Shown: positions 1-6,268 of the stretch, in pieces
Layout of the letters: every line of letters begins with the position of its first letter
Position numbering within the stretch: position 1 is the first letter of the stretch
DNA from: an uncultured Phascolarctobacterium sp.
GTDB taxonomy: Bacteria > Bacillota > Negativicutes > Acidaminococcales > Acidaminococcaceae
Assembly (NCBI GenBank): GCA_949287345.1
Contig: CASEGD010000027.1
Location: 1-9,564, forward strand
Direction of reading: 5' to 3'
Length of the DNA stretch: 9,564 nt
Program-made: the position numbers and the translations under genes
Notes under the pieces: model-generated
Told to the model about the DNA's origin: nothing
Database searches by the model: none
Seen by the model: the letters and a program-made list of their open reading frames with translations, nothing else

Positions 1-50
1 AAAAGTTAGTAAATTAACAGCAAATCCTTAAACAGCGAGGAGGTAAAAAT

Positions 51-386
51 ATGAACGACTGCGTATTCTGCCGTATTATTTCCGGTGAAATCCCTTCCGA
101 AAGAATATACGAAGACGATAAAATGATTGTTATCCGCGACGCCGCACCCGCTGCGCCCGTACACGTACTGATGATTCCGAAGGAGCATACCGAAAACATT
201 GTTGCCGCTGACCCGGAGCTTGTTAAACACATGCTCGGCAAGGTAAAAATGCTCAGCGAAAAACTTGGCGTAAGCGAAAAAGGCTTCCGCATCGTTGTCA
301 ACACCGGCGACGAGGGCGGCCAGACCGTCCATCACCTGCATATTCATCTTTTGGGCGGTAAAATGCTCGGTTGGCCTCCGTGCTGA
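51..386 (+). CDS. hinT: HIT-family nucleotide phosphoramidase/hydrolase (HinT-like)
   Basis: A 111-residue protein, the usual length for the HinT branch of the histidine-triad superfamily. Seen: an N-terminal CVFCRIISGEIPS block, a central PVHVLMIPKEH segment and the C-terminal triad H95-L-H97-I-H99 followed by LLGG, the nucleotide-phosphate and catalytic site of the family. Cys4 and Cys7 form a CxxC which, with His46 and the first triad histidine, could bind zinc as in some bacterial HIT proteins (inference). Family members are cytoplasmic and hydrolyse purine nucleoside phosphoramidates and aminoacyl-adenylates; the cellular role is poorly defined. The start is fixed by AGGAGGT at 38-44, six bases before the ATG. 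It lies just upstream of rpsU-yqeY, but that pair has its own promoter beginning right after this stop codon. The promoter of hinT itself is not in the window. Confidence 0.95.
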   Translation: MNDCVFCRIISGEIPSERIYEDDKMIVIRDAAPAAPVHVLMIPKEHTENIVAADPELVKHMLGKVKMLSEKLGVSEKGFRIVVNTGDEGGQTVHHLHIHLLGGKMLGWPPC

Positions 387-415
387 TTGACAAACGCCGT
401 GCCGTGAGGTATAAT
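387..415 (+). promoter_or_regulatory. Perfect-consensus sigma-A promoter for rpsU-yqeY
   Basis: TTGACA at 387-392 and TATAAT at 410-415 are separated by exactly 17 bases, a full match to the housekeeping promoter consensus. The -35 box begins on the base after the hinT stop codon (384-386). Transcription should start near 421-423, giving a leader of about 85 bases before rpsU. This strength fits a ribosomal-protein gene. Confidence 0.9.
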
Positions 416-421
416 TAAACG

Positions 422-489
422 GTGAGATTATATGCTTCGGAGAGCAATCTCAAAGCATGTAAATTGTATATACACTTCCCTAAGTGTGT
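422..489 (+). promoter_or_regulatory. Structured 5' leader of rpsU, possible translational control
   Basis: Seen: GAGATT (424-429) can pair with AATCTC (446-451). Alternatively ATGCTT (432-437) can pair with AAGCAT (453-458), and the two pairings cannot form together as simple nested stems. A second hairpin, ACACTT (472-477) with AAGTGT (482-487) and loop CCCT, sits immediately before the Shine-Dalgarno sequence. TCCCT (477-481) could also pair with AGGGA inside that Shine-Dalgarno. Inference: the leader may modulate S21 synthesis. I do not recognise a named riboswitch or ribosomal-protein leader class here. Confidence 0.35.
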
Positions 490-499
490 GGAGGGAGGG
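490..499 (+). promoter_or_regulatory. Ribosome binding site of rpsU
   Basis: A purine-rich GGAGGGAGGG tract lies seven bases before the ATG at 507. It decides the start: the reading frame is open upstream to an ATG at 432, but that ATG has no Shine-Dalgarno and would add 25 residues absent from S21 proteins. Confidence 0.85.
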
Positions 500-506
500 A
501 GATCAG

Positions 507-683
507 ATGGCAGAAATTAAAGTTGGCAAAAACGAAACTCTTGACAGTGCACTGCGCAGATTCAAAAGAGCTACCCAGAAAGCCGGCATCCTTTCTGAAG
601 TTAGAAAACGCGAACACTACGAAAAACCGAGCGTTCAGCGCAAAAAGAAATCCGAAGCCGCAAGAAAACGTAAATCCAGATAA
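507..683 (+). CDS. rpsU: 30S ribosomal protein S21
   Basis: A 58-residue, very basic protein matching bS21. It opens [20 protein letters not shown], the family's conserved beginning, continues with a helical [18 protein letters not shown] segment and ends in a Lys/Arg-rich tail ([13 protein letters not shown]). bS21 sits on the small-subunit platform near the 3' end of 16S rRNA and assists initiation, in part near the anti-Shine-Dalgarno helix. The start at 507 is preferred over 432 because of the GGAGGGAGGG ribosome site and the family N-terminus. It is driven by the consensus promoter at 387-415 and is followed after 15 bases by yqeY, the same pairing found in Bacillus subtilis and many Bacillota. 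Confidence 0.97.
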   Translation: MAEIKVGKNETLDSALRRFKRATQKAGILSEVRKREHYEKPSVQRKKKSEAARKRKSR

Positions 684-698
684 TGGGGGCGCGTGCAG

Positions 699-1142
699 AT
701 GTCAATTAAAGATCAGCTGACAGAAGATATGAAGCAGGCCATGAAAGCCCACAACAAAGTGGCGCTGGAAACTATCCGCATGGCGCGCGCAAATATCAAA
801 AACGTCGAGATCAATGACAAAAAAGAACTTACTGAAGACGAAGTAATTGCAGTTTTGATGAAAGAAGTTAAGATGCGGCAGGATTCCCTTGCGGAATTTG
901 AAAAAGCAAACCGCACCGATCTTATAGAACAGGCCAAAGCTGAGATTGAAGTGCTGCAAAAATATCTTCCGGCAGCAATGGAAGATGACGAGCTTGAAGC
1001 CCTTGTTAAGGCAGTAATTGCCGAAACGGGCGCAGCCAGCATGAAGGACATGGGCAAGGTAATGCCGAAGGTTATTGCCAAAGCCGGTGGCCGTGCCGAT
1101 GGCAAACGCATCAATGCTATGGTTAAACAACTTTTACAGTAA
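699..1142 (+). CDS. yqeY: YqeY / GatB-tail-like protein
   Basis: A 147-residue YqeY-family protein. Seen: N-terminal MSIKDQLTEDMKQAMKAHNK, a conserved RMARANIKNVEI helix, a KYLPAAMEDDELEALV linker and a C-terminal MGKVMPKVIAKAGGRADGKRINAMVKQLL segment. The last part resembles the tail domain of the GatB and GatE amidotransferase subunits, which contacts tRNA; a link to tRNA or translation is therefore assumed for the family, but its function is not established. A GTG at 693 is in frame, but it lies only three bases from the GGGGG ribosome site (685-689), while ATG 699 is nine bases away and gives the standard family N-terminus. It is co-transcribed with rpsU and followed by a strong terminator. 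Confidence 0.93.
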   Translation: MSIKDQLTEDMKQAMKAHNKVALETIRMARANIKNVEINDKKELTEDEVIAVLMKEVKMRQDSLAEFEKANRTDLIEQAKAEIEVLQKYLPAAMEDDELEALVKAVIAETGAASMKDMGKVMPKVIAKAGGRADGKRINAMVKQLLQ

Positions 1143-1157
1143 GTAAAGCCAATGCTT

Positions 1158-1197
1158 AATAACAGGACCGTACCAACGGCCCTGTTATTTTTGTTTT
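1158..1197 (+). terminator. Rho-independent terminator after yqeY
   Basis: AATAACAGGACCGT (1158-1171) pairs with ACGGCCCTGTTATT (1176-1189), 14 positions with one A-C mismatch and an ACCA loop. The stem runs into a T-rich tail, with T at 1188-1192 and TTTT at 1194-1197. It closes the rpsU-yqeY unit and insulates it from the 6S RNA promoter. Confidence 0.92.
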
Positions 1198-1213
1198 ACA
1201 GGGCTTTTGCCAC

Positions 1214-1242
1214 TTGTGATTTTACGTAATTTTTGCTATTAT
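1214..1242 (+). promoter_or_regulatory. Sigma-A promoter for 6S RNA (and tcdA-rarA)
   Basis: TTGTGA (1214-1219), a 17-base spacer and TATTAT (1237-1242), with TG at 1234-1235 giving an extended -10. The predicted start is near 1249, about 35 bases before the folded 6S body, so 5' trimming would be needed; B. subtilis 6S-1 is likewise made as a slightly longer 5' precursor. A second TATATT box at 1274-1279 would start transcription at about 1286, exactly at the closing stem, but it has no recognisable -35. Confidence 0.7.
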
Positions 1243-1284
1243 AGATATAGATAGAACGGCGATGAGCCGGGCTTATATTGGAGC

Positions 1285-1480
1285 AAATTCCCCTGCGGTG
1301 TTTTCGTTACATTGCCTATTAGTTTTGAGCCAACACACTTACCTAGGGAGCCTGGAATTTGAGCTCCGCCTGTTAAAAACAAGCCCTTTCGAGGGGACTT
1401 TTGCGGCAGGCGGGAGGGCACCCACCTGCACATGCAGGTTCAAAACATTGGGCAGGACGGCATTGCGGGGAAATTTTTTT
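1285..1480 (+). ncRNA. ssrS: 6S RNA (RNA polymerase regulator)
   Basis: Recognised by architecture. The closing stem is TTCCCC-GCGGTG (1288-1300, one bulged T) with CATTGC-GGGGAA (1461-1472), extended by CGT (1305-1307)/ACG (1457-1459) and TGCC (1313-1316)/GGCA (1451-1454). A large unpaired central bubble follows. The terminal arm pairs CTCCGCCTG (1364-1372) with CAGGCGGGAG (1407-1416) and is capped by CCCT-TTCG-AGGG (1384-1395). The 3' side of the bubble carries the typical small hairpin ACCTGC-ACAT-GCAGGT (1424-1439) followed by TTCAAAA, resembling E. coli 6S at the same place. The body is about 190 bases, the size of B. subtilis 6S-1. 6S RNA mimics an open promoter and binds the housekeeping holoenzyme, lowering transcription in stationary phase. 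The T7 run after the closing stem (1474-1480) probably defines the 3' end. The exact 5' end is uncertain (1249 to 1288). The location before tcdA resembles the aspS-yrvM interval of B. subtilis (from memory). Confidence 0.9.
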
Positions 1481-1485
1481 GGAGG
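1481..1485 (+). promoter_or_regulatory. Ribosome binding site of tcdA
   Basis: GGAGG four bases before the ATG at 1490 and directly abutting the T-run that ends the 6S RNA. It fixes the tcdA start: the frame is open further upstream to 1262, but that extension is the 6S RNA sequence. Confidence 0.85.
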
Positions 1486-1489
1486 GCTT

Positions 1490-2182
1490 ATGGATTTATC
1501 CCGCGTGGAAATGGTTATCGGCCCTGAGGCCGTACAAAAATTAAATGACGCCACTGTTGCCGTTATCGGCCTTGGCGGCGTAGGGTCCTACGTGGCGGAG
1601 GCGCTTTGCCGCAGTGGTATTGGCAGCTTTATTATTATGGACAACGATACGGTTGAGCCAAGCAACATTAACCGCCAGCTGCCTGCGCTTACAAGCACTA
1701 TCGGCCGCTTTAAGGCGGACATTATGGCGGCGCGTATGCGCGATATTAACCCGCTGTGCCGGATAAAAGTGGTTAAGGAATTTTATAAACCGGGCGGTTT
1801 TGAACAGCTTTTTTTGAACGACGGGCCTGATTTTATTGCCGATGCGATTGACAGCACGGAATCAAAAGCCGACTTGTTGAAGGAAGCTTACAGCCACGGC
1901 GTGCCGGTGATATCCGCCATGGGCACGGGCAACAAGCTGCACCCGGAGCTTTTGGAGATTACGGACATCAGCAAAACAAGCGTGTGCCCGCTGGCCCGCA
2001 GTATGCGCAAACGCCTGCGCGACGCCGGTATTGCGCAGGGCATTACGGTGGTGTATTCGCACGAAGAGCCGCAGCATGCGGTAGCGGCAAATGTGCCGGG
2101 CAGCATGGTTTTTGTGCCGGCCTGCGCCGGATTGATGATGGCCTCCTACATTGTACAGAAAATTATTGCTAAACAGGATTGA
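1490..2182 (+). CDS. tcdA: tRNA threonylcarbamoyladenosine dehydratase
   Basis: A 230-residue E1-like (ThiF/MoeB superfamily) enzyme of the TcdA/CsdL/YgdL group, which uses ATP to cyclise N6-threonylcarbamoyladenosine at tRNA position 37 to ct6A, aiding decoding of ANN codons. Seen: the nucleotide-binding loop GLGGVG at 27-32, D51-N-D53 then VEPSNINRQ (Asn61, Arg62, Gln63), DAIDS around 118-122, and an ISKTSVCPLARSMRKRLR segment near 160-177 (C166) that aligns with the TcdA-specific region. There is no rhodanese or adenylate-kinase fusion and no CxxC zinc pairs, which argues against ThiF or MoeB. Slightly shorter than B. subtilis YrvM. The start at ATG 1490 is set by GGAGG at 1481. No separate promoter is evident, so expression probably comes from read-through of the 6S RNA unit; rarA follows after five bases. 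Confidence 0.93.
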   Translation: MDLSRVEMVIGPEAVQKLNDATVAVIGLGGVGSYVAEALCRSGIGSFIIMDNDTVEPSNINRQLPALTSTIGRFKADIMAARMRDINPLCRIKVVKEFYKPGGFEQLFLNDGPDFIADAIDSTESKADLLKEAYSHGVPVISAMGTGNKLHPELLEITDISKTSVCPLARSMRKRLRDAGIAQGITVVYSHEEPQHAVAANVPGSMVFVPACAGLMMASYIVQKIIAKQD

Positions 2183-2187
2183 AATAG

Positions 2188-3462
2188 ATGGACAGTTTAT
2201 TTGCACAAACAGTTACCAAACCGCTGGCGGACAGGATGCGCCCGCGGCGTTTAAGCGATTTTGCCGGGCAGGAAAAGGCGGTGGGCGCCGGCAGCCCGCT
2301 GCGCCGCATGATTGAGCGTGACGCTTTGCAGTCTCTGCTGTTTTACGGGCCGCCGGGCACGGGCAAAACTACGCTGGCGCATATTATCGCCAACATGACG
2401 CAAAGCCGTTTTGTATCGCTGAACGCGGTGGCAAGCGGCGTGCCGGAGCTGCGCAAGCTGATTGGCGAGGCGCGCGACGCACTTTACAGCGGCATGGGTC
2501 GCACGATAGTTTTTATCGACGAAATTCACCGTTTTAACAAGGCTCAACAGGATGTGCTTTTGCCTTATGTGGAAAACGGTACGGTTATCCTCATCGGCGC
2601 GACGACGGAAAACCCGTTTTTTGAAGTAAATGCGCCGCTTCTTTCGCGTATGAAAATTATCCGATTAGAGCGGCTTGATAAAAATGCCGTGAAAAAGATT
2701 TTGCAGAAGGCGCTGGCGGACAAAGAAAACGGCTACGGCAGGCAGGGGCTTGCCATGACGGACGAGGCACTGGAAGTGTTGGCGGATTTTAGCGGCGGCG
2801 ACGCGCGCATTGCGCTGAACCTTTTGGAGCAGGCGGAGTTTATGCTGCCGGACGGTGCAAAAACGATTGACGGCGCGGTGCTGGAGAGTGTGATGGGCGA
2901 CGCTTTTAAGCGTTACGATAAAAAGGGCGACCGGCATTACGATACGGTGTCGGCGTTTATCAAAAGCATGCGCGGCAGTGATGCCGATGCGGCGCTGCAT
3001 TACCTTGCAGAGATGCTGGAAAGCGGCGAGGACGTGCGTTTTATAGCGCGGCGCATTGTAATTTGCGCGGCGGAGGACGTGGGCAACGCCGACCCGATGG
3101 CTTTGGTTGTTGCAAACGCCGCGGCGCAGGCAGCGCATTTTATCGGCCTGCCGGAAGCACAGCTGCCTTTGGCTCAGGCTGTTTGTTATATTGCTAACGC
3201 CCCCAAAAGCAACGCCTGCTGCATGGGCATTTTTAACGCGCGAGCGGATGCAAAAGCTGTACAGAGTACGGTGCCGAAACATCTGCGCGATGCGCATTAC
3301 CCCGGCGCCAAAGCGCTTGGACACGGCACGGATTACAAATACCCGCACGATTACCCCGGCGGCTGGGTACAGCAGCAATACATGCCGGACGAACTTTTGG
3401 GCAGAAAATATTATTTTCCCAAAGACATCGGCGCGGAAAAGCCGCTGTACGAGAAAAAATAA
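2188..3462 (+). CDS. rarA: Replication-associated recombination protein A (RarA/MgsA, AAA+ ATPase)
   Basis: A 424-residue AAA+ clamp-loader-like ATPase of the RarA/MgsA/WRNIP1 family, which acts at stalled replication forks and interacts with SSB. Seen: Walker A GPPGTGKT (54-61), Walker B with IDEIHRFNK (110-118), sensor 1 GATTENP (137-143), and S153-R154 as the likely arginine-finger area. The C-terminal tetramerisation region has YDKKGDRHYDTVSAFIKSMRGSD, ICAAEDVGNADP and a final LGHGTDYKYPHDYPGGWV. The length matches the family (about 420-450), and both the ATPase and oligomerisation parts look complete. The start at ATG 2188 has CAGGA nine bases upstream. It is five bases after tcdA, as in the B. 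subtilis yrvM-yrvN pair, and is followed by an intrinsic terminator, so tcdA-rarA form one unit. Confidence 0.97.
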   Translation: MDSLFAQTVTKPLADRMRPRRLSDFAGQEKAVGAGSPLRRMIERDALQSLLFYGPPGTGKTTLAHIIANMTQSRFVSLNAVASGVPELRKLIGEARDALYSGMGRTIVFIDEIHRFNKAQQDVLLPYVENGTVILIGATTENPFFEVNAPLLSRMKIIRLERLDKNAVKKILQKALADKENGYGRQGLAMTDEALEVLADFSGGDARIALNLLEQAEFMLPDGAKTIDGAVLESVMGDAFKRYDKKGDRHYDTVSAFIKSMRGSDADAALHYLAEMLESGEDVRFIARRIVICAAEDVGNADPMALVVANAAAQAAHFIGLPEAQLPLAQAVCYIANAPKSNACCMGIFNARADAKAVQSTVPKHLRDAHYPGAKALGHGTDYKYPHDYPGGWVQQQYMPDELLGRKYYFPKDIGAEKPLYEKK

Positions 3463-3474
3463 CGGATTTAACAG

Positions 3475-3513
3475 AAGTATTGCACAAATTTTTGCGCAAT
3501 ACTTTTTGTTTTT
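3475..3513 (+). terminator. Rho-independent terminator after rarA
   Basis: AAGTATTGC (3475-3483) pairs perfectly with GCAATACTT (3496-3504), and an inner CAAA/TTTG extension is possible. A T-rich tail follows (3503-3513, interrupted by one G). It separates tcdA-rarA from the lapA-recJ-rel unit. Confidence 0.9.
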
Positions 3514-3541
3514 GCAGGTATTTTGGTTAGTTTAGGCGAAT

Positions 3542-3547
3542 TATAAT
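3542..3547 (+). promoter_or_regulatory. Candidate -10 box for the lapA-recJ-rel unit
   Basis: A perfect TATAAT lies downstream of the rarA terminator and about 40 bases before the lapA start. At 17 bases upstream the -35 position reads TATTTT (3519-3524), only a weak match, so the promoter call rests on the -10 and its position. Transcription would start near 3554. Confidence 0.5.
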
Positions 3548-3588
3548 AATTTATGAGGTTATTTAAAATCCTGATGGGAGATGATGTT

Positions 3589-3921
3589 ATGCCGTATTTG
3601 TTTTTTACTTTAGCAATTAGTATTGTGGTGGCCGTTTTTGCCGTTCAGAACGCCGCCGACGTTACCGTAGGCTTTTTGATGTGGACGTACCAGACGAGCC
3701 TTGTTGTTGTAATTTTGGGCGCTGCGCTTTTGGGAGCAACCGCGATGGGCTTTTTTACTCTGATGCTGAAAGCCAAACACTACCTGTACGATAAAAGCCT
3801 GAAATTTGAAATTGACCAGTTGAAAAAAGAGAACGCCAAACTGAAAGAAGAAAAGCAGATGCTGATGCACAGCCAGCGCAACGACGCTTTAAACCATCCC
3901 ACGGAAGAAACTAAAGCTTAA
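3589..3921 (+). CDS. LapA-domain (DUF1049) small membrane protein
   Basis: A 110-residue protein with two hydrophobic segments, roughly residues 3-19 (PYLFFTLAISIVVAVFAV) and 36-60. They are separated by QNAADVTVGFLMW, the signature block of the LapA/DUF1049 family. A charged cytoplasmic tail (about 68-95, DQLKKENAKLKEEKQML) is predicted to form a coiled coil. E. coli LapA (YciS) works with LapB in lipopolysaccharide control, but most Bacillota homologues have no defined role, so no function is assigned. The frame opens at 3553; I chose ATG 3589 because GGGAG (3576-3580) lies eight bases upstream and 3553 would sit at the predicted transcription start. It overlaps recJ by one base (TAATG), implying translational coupling. 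A LapA-like gene (yrvD) also precedes recJ in B. subtilis. Confidence 0.85.
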   Translation: MPYLFFTLAISIVVAVFAVQNAADVTVGFLMWTYQTSLVVVILGAALLGATAMGFFTLMLKAKHYLYDKSLKFEIDQLKKENAKLKEEKQMLMHSQRNDALNHPTEETKA

Positions 3922-6248
3922 TGAAGAAACACAAAATCTGGCAGTTTAACGAATTTAATAAAGAAGAAGCCAAGCGCCTTGGGGCGGAAGCGGGCATATC
4001 GCCGCTGGTGGCGGGGATTTTGCTGAACCGCGGCATTACAGATGCAAGCACTGCGTACGAATTTTTGTACGGCAGCGATGAGCCTTTTCTCGACCCGTTT
4101 TTGATGAAGGACATGGCAAAATCGGTGGAGCGCATCTGGCAGGGGATTGAGCGCAAAGAGCGCATTACCGTGTACGGCGATTACGATGTGGACGGCATCA
4201 GCGCCAGCTCGCTGTTGTATTTGTTTTTGAAGGACTGCGGCGCGGACGTGAACACTTACATACCGGAGCGCAAAAGCGAGGGTTACGGGCTGAACATTGA
4301 AGCGTTGAACACGCTGCACGCCGACGGCACGACGCTGGTTGTAACTGTGGACTGCGGCATCAGCGCCGTTAAGGAAATTGCCGGTGCGCCTGCGGGGCTG
4401 GATATTATCGTAACCGACCACCATACGCCGCCGGAGGTTCTGCCGGAGGCTTACGCGCTGGTGAATCCGCACCAGAAGGACTGCGGCTATCCGTTTGAAC
4501 ATTTAAGCGGCGTGGGCGTGGCGTTTAAGCTGTGCCAGGCGCTTTATAAATACCGCCATGCGGATGAGCCTTTATGGAGCGGCAACACGGAGTTTGTGGC
4601 GCTGGGCACGGTGGCGGATATTGTGCCGTTGTGGGGCGAAAACCGTGCGCTGGTAAAGATGGGCCTGAAGCAGATGGAAACGACGGCGAACATCGGGCTG
4701 AAGGCGCTGATGGAAAAAAGCCGCTGCCCGCAAAAAGACATCACTTCAGAGAATATTGGCTTTATTTTGGCGCCAAGGCTGAACGCTGTGGGGCGTTTGG
4801 AACACGCCCAGCTGGCGGTGGAGCTTTTAACGGCGCAGGACGAAGCGCGCGCGGCGGAGATTGCCGAAGCGTTGAACGAAGAAAACACGCTGCGCCAGAA
4901 GATAAGCCGCGACATTTTTGTGGAAGCGGAAGCCATGCTGGCGCAGATGGAACATATAGATACGGCAATTGTGCTGGCGAAGGAAGGCTGGCACGCGGGC
5001 GTTATCGGCATTGTGGCTTCACGTTTGGTGGATAAATACCATTTGCCGACTATACTCATCAGCATCGACGGCGACGTTGCCAAGGGCAGCTGCCGCAGCA
5101 TACCGCGCCTTGATTTGTACGCCGCCATTAACGCCAACAGCGATTTGCTGGTGCAGTTCGGCGGGCATCATCAGGCGGCGGGGCTGACGATAAAAACGCC
5201 AAACATCAGCGAGTTTAAACGCCGCTTTAAGCAGACGGTGGCGCAAACCCTGCAGCCGGAAGATTATCTGCCGGTGCTGAACGTGGACATGCTGGTGGAC
5301 AAGGATTACGTTTTGGACGTGCCGCTGCTGAACGAACTGAAATTGTTGGAGCCTTTTGGCAGCAGCAACCCGGCGCCGCTGTTTGCGTTTAAGGACGCTG
5401 CCGTGCGCTATGCCAAAATTTTCGGTGCGGAAAACACGCACCTGCGTTTCAGCGCGATTTACGGCGGGCAGCCATACCAGTGCCTGATGTGGGGCGGAGC
5501 GGAAAATTACCCCTGCATGTATAACGGCGCGGAGGCCGACCTTGTGTTTATGCCCAAGATTAACGTGTGGCAGGACCGCGAAAGCGTAAATTTGCAGGTT
5601 GTTGACTTTGCACAGAAGCTGGCGATTTACGATTACCGCAATGCGCAGATTGATAAACCGGCTTTTATAAAAAGCCTTTTGCAAACGGAAAACGACATAC
5701 TCATATATGTTAACGATAAAAAAGCCTTTCTGGAAGCTACCTTGTGCGGCGAAGAAACCGTGCGTGAATACGGCAGCACCGATAAGGCAAAGACGATAGT
5801 TTTTTATGATATCCCGAAAACGGACGTGGAAGCGGTTGCCGCCGCTTTAACGGAAGGCGGTATTGGTTGCACGTTGTTTCTGTTGTATAATAATAATGAT
5901 TTCGACAACGCGGCGGAAGCACTTTTTAAACGCTGCCCCAACCGCCTGCATCTGGCGGAAGCCTATAAAAAAATGGCAGGCCTTTTAAAAACGCAGGTGA
6001 TGATGGACGAGGCAGAGCTTTTAGCGGCCTGCGACATGCAGGAAATTTATTTAACCGTGTTTGAAGAACTTGATTTTATCAGCCGAAGCGGGGGACAGGT
6101 AAGTATGCTGCCCGCTGTTAAGAAAAATAATCTGGAAAATTCTGCCGCCTTCAGGCAGGCCGAGGAAACCGGCCGGAGGATTTACAGGCAGTACCGCGCC
6201 AATATGCTTGTTACGCCGCAGCAGATTGCGGGCGCGCGCGGAATTTGA
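3921..6248 (+). CDS. recJ: Single-stranded-DNA-specific exonuclease RecJ
   Basis: A 775-residue DHH/DHHA1-superfamily 5'-3' single-strand exonuclease acting in RecF-pathway recombination, base-excision and mismatch repair. Seen in order: GDYDVDG (86-92), VDCG with D144, the DHH motif VTDHHTPP (D166-H167-H168), SGVGVAFK (196-203), GTVADIVPL (229-237), then the DHHA1 part with GWHAGVIGIVASRL (356-369), GSCRSIP (389-395) and GGHHQAAG (414-421). An OB-fold region follows (about 445-570, LLEPFGSSNPAPLF). All metal-ligand motifs are present, so the enzyme should be active. The extra C-terminal 200 residues are normal for Bacillota RecJ (about 780 aa). The ATG overlaps the lapA stop by one base; its own ribosome site is weak (GGAAG about 13 bases upstream), consistent with coupling to lapA. 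Confidence 0.97.
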   Translation: MKKHKIWQFNEFNKEEAKRLGAEAGISPLVAGILLNRGITDASTAYEFLYGSDEPFLDPFLMKDMAKSVERIWQGIERKERITVYGDYDVDGISASSLLYLFLKDCGADVNTYIPERKSEGYGLNIEALNTLHADGTTLVVTVDCGISAVKEIAGAPAGLDIIVTDHHTPPEVLPEAYALVNPHQKDCGYPFEHLSGVGVAFKLCQALYKYRHADEPLWSGNTEFVALGTVADIVPLWGENRALVKMGLKQMETTANIGLKALMEKSRCPQKDITSENIGFILAPRLNAVGRLEHAQLAVELLTAQDEARAAEIAEALNEENTLRQKISRDIFVEAEAMLAQMEHIDTAIVLAKEGWHAGVIGIVASRLVDKYHLPTILISIDGDVAKGSCRSIPRLDLYAAINANSDLLVQFGGHHQAAGLTIKTPNISEFKRRFKQTVAQTLQPEDYLPVLNVDMLVDKDYVLDVPLLNELKLLEPFGSSNPAPLFAFKDAAVRYAKIFGAENTHLRFSAIYGGQPYQCLMWGGAENYPCMYNGAEADLVFMPKINVWQDRESVNLQVVDFAQKLAIYDYRNAQIDKPAFIKSLLQTENDILIYVNDKKAFLEATLCGEETVREYGSTDKAKTIVFYDIPKTDVEAVAAALTEGGIGCTLFLLYNNNDFDNAAEALFKRCPNRLHLAEAYKKMAGLLKTQVMMDEAELLAACDMQEIYLTVFEELDFISRSGGQVSMLPAVKKNNLENSAAFRQAEETGRRIYRQYRANMLVTPQQIAGARGI

Positions 6249-6268
6249 TTGGGTAAGGATGTGGTTTT

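Noticed and set aside
432..506. Upstream start of rpsU at ATG 432
   Set aside because: It would add 25 non-conserved residues, lies about ten bases after the predicted transcription start without a Shine-Dalgarno, and overlaps the leader hairpins.
416..506. T-box or metabolite riboswitch upstream of rpsU
   Set aside because: No T-box motif, no terminator/antiterminator pair and no recognisable aptamer core; only small local hairpins are visible.
1262..1489. N-terminal extension of tcdA by 76 residues from ATG 1262
   Set aside because: The extension has no family similarity, no ribosome site at 1262, and coincides with the 6S RNA fold. GGAGG before ATG 1490 gives the standard TcdA N-terminus.
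3553..3588. Upstream start of the LapA-domain gene at ATG 3553
   Set aside because: It falls on the predicted transcription start and lacks a ribosome site; ATG 3589 has GGGAG at proper spacing and begins directly with the first membrane segment.
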